Below are positions 54,963 through 63,600 of a stretch of DNA of 64,000 nucleotides, one piece after another. The notes below the pieces were generated by a model, which ran no database searches, was not told the origin of the DNA, and saw nothing but the letters and a program-made list of their open reading frames with translations. Location: the NCBI GenBank assembly GCA_900316445.1, contig ONCZ01000030.1:1-64000 (forward strand). The letters run 5' to 3'. Position 1 is the first letter of the stretch. Each line of letters opens with the position of its first letter. A program made the position numbers and the translations under genes. The stretch is from an uncultured Prevotellaceae bacterium (GTDB taxonomy: Bacteria; Bacteroidota; Bacteroidia; Bacteroidales; Bacteroidaceae).

Positions 54963-56324
54963 ATGGCTAAACAAAAGAAATTCATCCTCCAAGAGAGTGA
55001 GATCCCAACACAGTGGTACAACATTCAGGCCGACATGCCCAACAAACCCATGCCGCCCATCCATCCCGCAACGAAGCAGCCTTTGGGCGTCGACGACCTC
55101 GCCCACATCTTCCCACGCGAGTGCTGCGTGCAGGAACTCGATACAGAGCATCGCTGGATCGACATCCCTGAGGATGTGCTCGACAAGTACAAGTACTACC
55201 GTTCTACCCCGCTGGTGCGCGCCTACGCCCTCGAAGAGGCCCTCGGCACACCTGCCCACATCTATTTCAAGAACGAGTCCACCAATCCTCTGGGTTCTCA
55301 TAAGATCAACTCTGCTCTGCCCCAGTGCTACTATGCCAAGCAGGAAGGTACGACCAACGTCACCACCGAGACGGGTGCCGGACAGTGGGGTGCAGCCCTC
55401 TCTTATGCAGCCAAGATCTACGGCCTCGACTGCGCCGTCTATCAGGTGAAGATCACCATGCAGCAGAAGCCCTACCGCTCCAGCATTATGCGTACCTTTG
55501 GTGCCGTCGTCGAAGGCTCTCCCTCGATGTCCACACGTGCCGGTAAGGACATCCTGACGAAGGATCCCACCCACTCCGGCTCTCTCGGCACCGCTATCTC
55601 TGAGGCTGTTGAACTCGCCACTACCACGCCGAACTGTAAATACACCCTAGGCTCCGTGCTCAACCACGTAGGCCTCCACCAGACCATCATCGGCCTCGAG
55701 GCAGAGAAGCAGATGGCCATGGCAGGCGAATATCCCGATATCGTGATTGGCTGCTTCGGCGGCGGTTCCAACTTCGGCGGTATCTCCTTCCCCTTCATGC
55801 GTCATAACCTGCTCGACGGTAAGACCACTGAGTTCATCGCTGCCGAGCCCGACAGCTGTCCGAAGCTCACACGTGGCCAGTTCCGCTACGACTTTGGCGA
55901 CGAGGCCGGCTATACCCCGCTGCTGCCGATGTACACGCTGGGCCACAACTTCAAGCCCTCCAACATCCACGCTGGCGGTCTGCGCTACCACGGTGCCGGT
56001 ATGATCATCTCTCAGCTCATCAAGGACGGTCTGATGCACGGTGTCGACATCCCGCAGCTCGAGACCTTCGAGGCCGGTATGCTCTTCGCCCGTACAGAGG
56101 GCATCATCCCTGCTCCTGAGAGCACCCACGCCATCGCCGCCACCATTCGCGAGGCCCTGAAGTGCAAGGAGACAGGCGAGGAGAAGGTCATCCTCTTCAA
56201 CCTCTCTGGTCACGGACTCATCGACATGCCGTCTTACGAGGCTTACATCAAGGGCGACCTGCAAAACTACACGGTCACCGACGAGATGATCGCCGCTAAC
56301 CTCGCAGAACTCGACAAGCAATAA
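54963..56324 (+). CDS. trpB: Tryptophan synthase beta chain, TrpB2 type
   Basis: 453 residues. Makes tryptophan from indole and serine. PLP lysine in NPLGSHKINSAL; GAGQWG and GCFGGGSNFGG phosphate loop are conserved. The N-terminal RPTRPLVRA-like segment reads YYRSTPLVRAYALEE, and the length and insertions mark the TrpB2 subgroup, which works without TrpA. No other trp gene is adjacent, consistent with indole salvage. Confidence 0.9.
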   Translation: MAKQKKFILQESEIPTQWYNIQADMPNKPMPPIHPATKQPLGVDDLAHIFPRECCVQELDTEHRWIDIPEDVLDKYKYYRSTPLVRAYALEEALGTPAHIYFKNESTNPLGSHKINSALPQCYYAKQEGTTNVTTETGAGQWGAALSYAAKIYGLDCAVYQVKITMQQKPYRSSIMRTFGAVVEGSPSMSTRAGKDILTKDPTHSGSLGTAISEAVELATTTPNCKYTLGSVLNHVGLHQTIIGLEAEKQMAMAGEYPDIVIGCFGGGSNFGGISFPFMRHNLLDGKTTEFIAAEPDSCPKLTRGQFRYDFGDEAGYTPLLPMYTLGHNFKPSNIHAGGLRYHGAGMIISQLIKDGLMHGVDIPQLETFEAGMLFARTEGIIPAPESTHAIAATIREALKCKETGEEKVILFNLSGHGLIDMPSYEAYIKGDLQNYTVTDEMIAANLAELDKQ

Positions 56325-56444
56325 GACTATATGACCACGAATTACACTAATTTCACGAATTCTCTAAGTCTTTGATTATCGGCTTGGAATAAATTAGTGA
56401 AATTAGTGTAATCAGTGGTTTTTAAAATTTCAAATCCGTTGTTC
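56325..56444. repeat. Palindromic ACTAATTTCAC/GTGAAATTAGT repeat
   Basis: ACCACGAATTACACTAATTT and, across a loop of about 45 bases, AAATTAGTGAAATTAGTGTA plus ATCAGTGGT form a long hairpin between the convergent trpB and esterase genes. The GTGAAATnnGTGTAATnnGT scaffold matches the ACGGATT family near the sulfur cluster, with TA in place of CC. Confidence 0.75.
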
Positions 56445-58838
56445 TTAATGTGTCTTGCGGAATTCGTCTAACTGTTTGAAACAGTGGCGGTCGATGATCG
56501 CCTCCAGTTCACGGTCAGGATTGTTGCGGATGCCGCATTTGTAGTCCAACACCATCATCTCACCGTTCTTGGCAGTATACGGTTTCCACGCAGGCAAGCC
56601 CTCAATGTTCGGATTGCCGTTATGGGCGAACTGTGCCCACACGCTGCTCATCGTATCTGCCAGTTTCAGATCCTCTGCCGTAGGCTGTGGCAATTCATTG
56701 GGCGAGTGGTGCAGCGTATTGAAGCAGAATTTCAACTCATGTCCATGCACCGATCCCTTGTTCACAGGCGAGCGCCACGTGAACATATACATATAGAGGG
56801 GTGTCTTCAGGGTTGAAGTCCTCTCGTCGGCAGTGATGATCGTCTTCGGACGGAACAGCCAGTCGATGCTCACCAAATCCTGCGGCACAAACTGCGGATA
56901 CGCCTTGGCAAACGCCTTCACATACGCCTCCGTCTCGTCGCCGAAGGTCTTCTGCAACTGTTCCTTCGCCTGCTCCAGCGTCATCTCTTTGTCATACTGT
57001 AGCCGTTGCAGCTCGTTGAATGTTGTACCCATCAGCACGGGCATCCCGTCCGACAGCTTCGCAAACGCAGGCTGGAACGGCTGTTGCAGCAGCACCTCGC
57101 CGTCAGGTGTAGGTCCAAAGCCCCACATCATCGGCGTGCCAGGCTTTCGTGTGCCGATACTGGCCGCCATCGCCTTCTGCCCTGCGTCGTACAGCTGCTG
57201 ATAGGGGATATCCTTGATTTTGTCCACGTCCTTCTCGCTGATGCCCAATTCCTTCAGCACGGCCTTGCCCAGCTGCTGTGTCATCTCGTGGTTGTTCACG
57301 TTCAGGATGGTGCCGCTCATGATGATCGCCTTGTGGAAGAGCCCTTTCGCCTTGGGCATACACATCAGCGTACCCACCTTGCCGCCGCCACCAGACTCGC
57401 CGAAGACAGTCACGTTCGTCGGATCGCCGCCAAACCTTGTGATATTGTCACGGATCCACTCCAAGGCCTGCACCACGTCGAGCATACCCACGTTGCCGGA
57501 ATACTTATACTTCTCCGACACCGCCGAGAGATCCAGGAATCCGAGGATGTTCAGGCGGTGGTTGATGCTCACCACGACCACGTCCTTATGGGCGAGTCGC
57601 ATGCCAGGGTTCCAGGCCGACGTGCCCGAGTCGAAGCCGCCGCCGTGCAGCCACAGCATCACGGGCTTCTTCGCCTTCAGGTCGGTGGTCCACACGTTCA
57701 GCACGCACGAGTTCTTCTCCGACATCTCGTCCTCGCTCAGCTCACGGCCCCATGTCTGCTGCATCACCTGCGGGCCCCAGTGGTCACAGGCTCTCACACC
57801 CTCCCACTTGTCCACGGGCAGCGGCGGCATACACCGTTCCACCTTCGCATAGGGGATGCCGAGATACGCCATCGACCCCTCCTGCATAATACCGCTCACG
57901 TCACCTGACACCGTGCTGACCACTGGTGCCAGGCACAGCTTAGGGCCCACAATGTCCCTCACCTTTTTGGCCAGTGCCTCCGACGGCACCGCCTCCCCCT
58001 CGTATGGCATCAGATACCAGCGCACCGTCCAGCTCAGCTTCTCCTTCGGCTGCAACAGCTGATACGCGCCCTGGCTCTCCAGCTCGATATGCGCCTTGCC
58101 ACGGTTCACGTACACCTGTACCTCTGCCTCGTCGGGAGCAGGCTGCTCAGGTGTCAGGTCGTCGAACCGCTTCACCAGCAGCAATCCGCGCGAACAATAT
58201 GCCAACCAGCCCTTGCCGTCGGCATTCACCTTGCGGTTCTCGTTCGTCTGGTCCGTCTGATACCACGCCAGCCCGTACTCTGCCTTGAAATCCATCAGAC
58301 CAGCAGGCCAGATGCCTTCCACGGGAGCGTCGAAGAAGATCACGCCTCCCTCGTTCTCCACGCGTGTAATCTCCCAGGGCGCCACTTTCCTTGGCTCGCT
58401 GCCCTCGTTGGTGATGGTATAGGTCACGACAATCGCCCCGTCCTTCTCGTCGGCGGTGAACGTCTTCCCTACCCTGCACTTCAGCCTCTCCGACACCTCG
58501 CTGGTCATGCTCAGCGTTCCGACTTCCTGCTCCACCATGTAAGGCATCTTGTCGAACTCCTTCACCGGCGGCCAGTTCCATTCCTTCTGCGGACTGGTCC
58601 AAAACGTGCTGCCGAAAGCCTCTGGCCATCTCAGCTGCGAGAGCATCTCGCGGTCGTCATACTTCAACGACAGGATCTTTCCGCCCTTGGCGGCGTCGAT
58701 CTCCATCTCCACATGGCCGCACGACAGGAGATACCTGCCCTCTGCGCCCATTTCTCCCTTCGCCAGTGTCGCCTGTGCCGACACCGTCAGCCCTCCCATG
58801 GCTACTGCCATCAGAATTGTTGTGAATAGTCTTTTCAT
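56445..58838 (-). CDS. DUF4380-like domain fused to a type-B carboxylesterase
   Basis: 797 residues. Signal peptide (KRLFTTILMAVAMGGLTVSA). Residues about 25-300 are a beta-sandwich resembling DUF4380/aldose-epimerase-like proteins (YLLSCGHVEMEIDAAKGGKI). Residues about 300-797 are an alpha/beta-hydrolase of the carboxylesterase B family: LWLHGGGFDSGT oxyanion loop, nucleophile Ser482 in GESGGG, and the C-terminal catalytic histidine (VHGHELKFCFNT). Likely a periplasmic esterase acting on carbohydrate esters, with the N-terminal domain recognising the sugar. Substrate unknown. Confidence 0.85.
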   Translation of the reverse strand: MKRLFTTILMAVAMGGLTVSAQATLAKGEMGAEGRYLLSCGHVEMEIDAAKGGKILSLKYDDREMLSQLRWPEAFGSTFWTSPQKEWNWPPVKEFDKMPYMVEQEVGTLSMTSEVSERLKCRVGKTFTADEKDGAIVVTYTITNEGSEPRKVAPWEITRVENEGGVIFFDAPVEGIWPAGLMDFKAEYGLAWYQTDQTNENRKVNADGKGWLAYCSRGLLLVKRFDDLTPEQPAPDEAEVQVYVNRGKAHIELESQGAYQLLQPKEKLSWTVRWYLMPYEGEAVPSEALAKKVRDIVGPKLCLAPVVSTVSGDVSGIMQEGSMAYLGIPYAKVERCMPPLPVDKWEGVRACDHWGPQVMQQTWGRELSEDEMSEKNSCVLNVWTTDLKAKKPVMLWLHGGGFDSGTSAWNPGMRLAHKDVVVVSINHRLNILGFLDLSAVSEKYKYSGNVGMLDVVQALEWIRDNITRFGGDPTNVTVFGESGGGGKVGTLMCMPKAKGLFHKAIIMSGTILNVNNHEMTQQLGKAVLKELGISEKDVDKIKDIPYQQLYDAGQKAMAASIGTRKPGTPMMWGFGPTPDGEVLLQQPFQPAFAKLSDGMPVLMGTTFNELQRLQYDKEMTLEQAKEQLQKTFGDETEAYVKAFAKAYPQFVPQDLVSIDWLFRPKTIITADERTSTLKTPLYMYMFTWRSPVNKGSVHGHELKFCFNTLHHSPNELPQPTAEDLKLADTMSSVWAQFAHNGNPNIEGLPAWKPYTAKNGEMMVLDYKCGIRNNPDRELEAIIDRHCFKQLDEFRKTH

Positions 58839-58850
58839 AAATTCGATTAA

Positions 58851-59912
58851 TTATTGATAACGTTTGATTTCCTGTTCACCTCGCATAGCCCTGAGCACAT
58901 TCATGGCCAGTGCCGTCAGTTCGTCCTCACCTGGATAGACAAATACGGGGGCCAAATAGCTCAGTCTGCGTCGCAGACCCTCGGTGACGTACTGGCTGTG
59001 GGCGATGGCACCGGTGAGGATGACCGCATCCACGTGCCCATTGGTCGTCGGTGCCAACGAAGCCATCCAGCGCGCCGTGCTGTAAATCATGGCGTCGAGC
59101 ACCAGTTTGGCCTTCTCGTCGCCCTCAGCGATGCGCCGCTCCACCTCCCTCACGTCGTTGGTGCCTAAGTGAGCTGTCAGTCCGCTGTGTCCGTTGATCT
59201 TGCGTAGCATCTCCGCCTCGGTGTACTGTCCGCTGTAGCACAGTTTTACCAAAGCGGCCGTCGGCAGCATGCCTGCCCGTGACGGAGAGAAAGGTCCGTC
59301 GCCACTCAGCGCGTCGCTGCACTCTATGGCACGTCCGTGGTGGTGCATGGCGAAGGAGATGCCGCTGCCCATGTGGCAGACAATCAGATCCTGCTTCTCA
59401 TACTTCACGCCGTGCTCGCGGCAGTAGCGTTTGGCTATCTCGCGCTGGTTCAGGGCGTGCCAGATGGTCTGATGGGGCAGTTCGGGCAGACCGGTGATGC
59501 GCGCCACGTCGTCGAGTTCGTCCACCACTCCCGGATCGACAGTGAAGGCTCGGCAGCCCTCAATCTCACGGGCGATGCTCAGCGCTATCAGCGAACCCAG
59601 GTTACAGGCGTGGTGCAGCCTCGGATGGCGTGTGTCCTCAATCACCTTGTCGTTCAGTTCATACACACCGCTTTCGATGGGCTTCACCAGACCGCCACGA
59701 CCCACTACCACGTCGAAGTCCATCGTGTAGCCCTGACGCCGAATCTCCTCCATGATCTTCTCCCTGCGATAGTCAAACTCGTCCATGATGAAAGGGTAGC
59801 GACACAGCTCCTCGAACGGATGGTTCAGCGTGGCGTGCATCAGCAACTCCTCGTCTTGGAAGATTCCCACTTTCGTCGAAATCATTCCCGGATTAATAGC
59901 CAATATTTTCAT
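58851..59912 (-). CDS. buk: Butyrate kinase
   Basis: 353 residues, acetokinase family. Interconverts butyryl phosphate plus ADP and butyrate plus ATP; also acts on branched acids. Motifs: INPGMISTKVGIF, GRGGLVKPI, ICHMGSGIS-like VCHMGSGISFAMH, NGHSGLTAHLGTNDVREVE. In most genomes buk lies beside ptb (phosphate butyryltransferase), but no ptb is in this window. Only 12 bp from the esterase gene downstream. Confidence 0.92.
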   Translation of the reverse strand: MKILAINPGMISTKVGIFQDEELLMHATLNHPFEELCRYPFIMDEFDYRREKIMEEIRRQGYTMDFDVVVGRGGLVKPIESGVYELNDKVIEDTRHPRLHHACNLGSLIALSIAREIEGCRAFTVDPGVVDELDDVARITGLPELPHQTIWHALNQREIAKRYCREHGVKYEKQDLIVCHMGSGISFAMHHHGRAIECSDALSGDGPFSPSRAGMLPTAALVKLCYSGQYTEAEMLRKINGHSGLTAHLGTNDVREVERRIAEGDEKAKLVLDAMIYSTARWMASLAPTTNGHVDAVILTGAIAHSQYVTEGLRRRLSYLAPVFVYPGEDELTALAMNVLRAMRGEQEIKRYQ

Positions 59913-60017
59913 CGCAGTAACCGTTTTAAATTTCTTTGCTGCAAAATTAAGAAAAAATGAGCAAAGTGCAAAAGAAAACGGGCAGTAATTCTACAGGAAC
60001 ATCGTTTTTCTCAAAAA

Positions 60018-60046
60018 AAGTGGCTCGCAGATTTGCGAGCCACTTG
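60018..60046 (-). terminator. Hsp20 terminator
   Basis: AAGTGGCTCGCA / TGCGAGCCACTT stem with a 4-base loop; on the minus strand it runs into a run of T (plus-strand A7 at 60013-60019). Confidence 0.85.
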
Positions 60047-60058
60047 CTTTTTGTGCGT

Positions 60059-60484
60059 TTATGCGATGTCGATCTGGCGGGAGACCTTGACCTTCTCTTC
60101 GACGATCTTGGGGAGTTCGACGGTGAGGACACCGTGTTCGACCTTGGCGGAGATGGCGTCGCGTTTCACATCGTCAGGCAGGATGAGCGTCTGCTCGTAC
60201 TTTGAGTAAGAGAACTCACGACGCAGGTAGCGGGTGTTCTTGTCCTCATCCTTCTTCTCGGCCTTGCTCTCCATCTTGACGACGAGGTTGCCTTCGTCGT
60301 TGATGTGCACATTGAAATCCTCCTTTTTCATGCCCGGTGCGGCGAGCTCTACGATGTAGGCTTTGTCGCTTTCTTTCACATTGATTGCAGGTGCAGTGCA
60401 GTTGACCTTCGGCAGATAGTCTGTATCAAACAGATCGTTGAACACTGCGGGAATCCAGTTGTTTGTTCTCATCATTGGCATCAT
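60059..60484 (-). CDS. Small heat-shock protein Hsp20
   Basis: 141 residues. ATP-independent holdase that keeps unfolded proteins soluble. Alpha-crystallin domain at about 33-130 (YIVELAAPGMKKEDFNVHIN, REFSYSKYEQTLILPDDV, HGVLTVELPK) and a C-terminal IDI motif for oligomer formation. Single-gene unit with its own terminator. Confidence 0.93.
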   Translation of the reverse strand: MMPMMRTNNWIPAVFNDLFDTDYLPKVNCTAPAINVKESDKAYIVELAAPGMKKEDFNVHINDEGNLVVKMESKAEKKDEDKNTRYLRREFSYSKYEQTLILPDDVKRDAISAKVEHGVLTVELPKIVEEKVKVSRQIDIA

Positions 60485-60672
60485 AATTTTTACCTCCTAA
60501 TTATATTTTTAAAAGTTACACATGTTGACTATTTTGGTGATCGTCTTGCGGCGGTCACTGAGTAAGAGGCAAGAAGCGTGCCAAAGACGAGAGGCGGATC
60601 AGACCACCCCACCCTTCGGGCACCCCTCCTACTCAGGAGGGGAAATAAAATGCTTGGAGGCGGAAATATGTG
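60485..60672. other. Gap downstream of mfd with a hairpin
   Basis: CCCCTCCT (60623-60630) pairs with AGGAGGGG (60635-60642). It may end the mfd transcript and resembles the GC-rich palindromes inserted inside mfd. The rest includes the Hsp20 leader and has no ORF. Confidence 0.5.
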
Positions 60673-63600
60673 TCAGGATGACAGAATTGCGCGACAAATT
60701 GTCAGAGCGACATCTACGGAGGGGACGTCGGCGATGATGACGGAACGCTTGCCGGCGGTCTCGTGGAAGTTGCAGCGACGGGGGTTGTGACCCACGTAAT
60801 CGAGGATACGCCCAAAAGCCTCGCTCTGGAAGTAGGGGCTATCAGGGTTGGTCACAAAGTAGAGGTGCATCTTCGACTGCTTGAGGAGTATCTTCTCGAT
60901 GCCGAGTTGTTTGCCGCAGACGCGCAGGGGAACGACGCGGATAAGTTCTTCAGCAACATCGGGGATGGCACCGAAACGGTCTGTGAGGCGGCTGCGGTAG
61001 GCGGCGAGGTCGTCGTCGAGGTGCTGGCTGGCGGCGAGGTTGTCGAGTTCGCGGTAGAGCAGCATACGCTCGGAGTCGCTGGGGACGTAGAGGTCGGGGA
61101 AGTACATCTCGAGGTCGGACTCGAGGGTGCAGTCGGAGACAAACCCACCCCCTTCCCCTCCCCAAGGGAGGGGGGACTGATTTGCTTTGCTAACAGAATG
61201 AGCTGCAGAAGAGGAATTCAAGCTCCCCTCCCTTGGGGAGGGGTTGGGGGTGGGTTGTTCATTCCGCAGCTCGGCCATGGCCTGGTTGAGGATTTTCTGA
61301 TAGGTCTCGTAGCCGAGGTCGGAGATGAAGCCGGACTGCTCGGCGCCAAGGAGATTGCCGGCACCACGGATGTCGAGATCCTGCATAGCGATGTTGATGC
61401 CGGAGCCGAGGTCGGAGAAGTTCTCGAGGGCTTCGAGGCGACGGCGCGACTCAGGATTGAGGGCGGCAAGTGGTGGTGCGAGCAGATAGCAGAACGCCTT
61501 GCGGTTGCCTCGGCCTACGCGTCCACGCATCTGGTGGAGGTCGGAGAGGCCGAAGTTGTGGGCACCGTTGATGATGATGGTGTTGGCGTTGGGGATGTCG
61601 ATGCCATTCTCGACGATGGTGGTGGAGAGCAGCACGTCGTAGTCGTAGTTGGAGAAGTCGAGCACGATCTGTTCGAGCTGTTCGGGCTTCATCTGTCCGT
61701 GGCCGATGGCGACGCGGGCATCAGGGATGTACTTGTGGATCATCTCCGCGATATGGGTGAGGTCGGAGATGCGGTTGTTGACGAAATAGACCTGTCCGTT
61801 GCGCGACATCTCGAAGTTGATAGCATCGGTGATGATCTCCGCGCCGAAGGTGTGTATCTCCGTCTGGATGGGATAGCGGTTGGGCGGCGGTGTCTGGATA
61901 ACGCTGAGGTCGCGGGCACCGACGAGCGAGAACTGGAGGGTGCGCGGGATGGGCGTGGCGGACATCGTGAGGGTATCGACGTTGGACTTCAGCTGGCGCA
62001 GTTTCTCCTTGGTGGAGACGCCGAACTTCTGCTCCTCGTCGATGATGAGGAGTCCGAGATCCTTGAACTTCACCGACTTGCCGATGAGCTTATGCGTACC
62101 TATTATTATATCTATCTTACCGTCGGCGAGGTCTTTCAACAGGGCGGTGGTCTGCTTGGCGCTACGGGCACGGGTGAGGTAATCGACGCGGACAGGCATA
62201 TCCTTCAGACGACCTGAGAAGGTGCGGAAGTGCTGATAAGCGAGGACGGTGGTGGGCACGAGGACGGCCACCTGCTTGCCGTCGGTAGCGGCCTTGAAAG
62301 CGGCACGCACAGCCACCTCGGTCTTGCCGAAGCCCACGTCGCCACAGACGAGACGATCCATCGGACGAGCGCGCTCCATATCGGCCTTCACGTCCTGCGT
62401 GGCCTTAAGTTGGTCGGGGGTGTCTTCGTAGAGGAAACTGGCCTCGAGCTCGTGCTGCATATAGGTGTCGGCACTGAAGGCAAAGCCCTTCTCACGACGG
62501 CGCTTGGCGTAGAGCTTGATCAGGTCGCGGGCGATGTCCTTGATGTGTTTCTTCGTGCGCTCCTTGAGACGCTCCCACTGGCCTGTGCCGAGGGTGGAGA
62601 GACGGGGCGGCTCGCCGTTGTCCTGAGACTTGTATTTCGAGACTTTATAAAGGGAATGGATCGAGACGTAGATGCTGTCGCCATTTTGGTAGATGATCTT
62701 GATCATCTCCTGGTAACTCTGAGTGTTCGGAGTACTCGGAGTGTTCGGAGTACTCGGAGAGATGGGCATACGGACGAGGCCGCCGAACTTGCCCACGCCG
62801 TGATCGACGTGAACCACGAAGTCGCCGATTTCGAACTGCTGGATCTCCTTGAGCGTGAGGGCCATCTTACCACTGCGGGCTTTGTCGCTGCGGAGGTTGT
62901 ATTTGTGGAAACGGTCGAAGATCTGGTGGTCAGTGAAGACGCAGATACGGAGATCGTGGTCGATGAAACCCTCATGGAGCGTCTTATCGACAGGATTGAA
63001 GGAGATATTAGCAGAATCGGCTAAAATGTCCTTCAAGCGCTCATTCTGTTTCTGACTGTCGGCGCAGATGTATATCTTGTAACCCTTCGACAGATAGTCG
63101 GCAAAGGTCTGCTGAAGCAGGTCGAAGTTCTTGTGGAACAGCGGCTGCGCAGAGATGGAATAAGTCAGACGGACGATGGAAGATGTCGTATTAGAAGGGC
63201 GATGGCCGAACTCGATGCGGCGGAAGTTGAGGGCGTCGGAAAGGAAGCTGGAGCCAGTGGTGAGCTGGAGTTCACGACGAAACTGGCGCTCAATCTCTCG
63301 CTGTTCCATCTCCGTGGCGGTCTCGAGCTGTTCGCGTTTGGCCTGGGCAGAGAAGCCCTCCTGATAAGTGCGTTCGATGGCATCGTGGACGTAGAGGAAG
63401 TCTTTCGTCACGAGGAGCACGTCGTTGGGCACGAACGAGAGGAACGACACCTTCTCGTCGGCCGTCACCGTGAGTTCCGGCACAATTTCAATCTGGTCGC
63501 GCTGTTCACGAGAAAGCTGGTTCTCCACCTCAAACGTGCGGATGGAGTCGATATCGTCGCCAAAGAAGTCGATACGATAAGGAAATTCGCAGCTGAAGGA

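Noticed and set aside
61146..61252. Palindromic element in mfd considered as a small RNA or terminator
   Set aside because: It lies inside an uninterrupted reading frame and has no T-run after the stem; a translated repeat is the simpler reading.
60763..62217. Plus-strand ORF of 484 codons opposite mfd
   Set aside because: Antisense frame rich in Val, Glu and Gly, as expected for the complement of a GC-rich coding strand; Mfd is certain on the minus strand.
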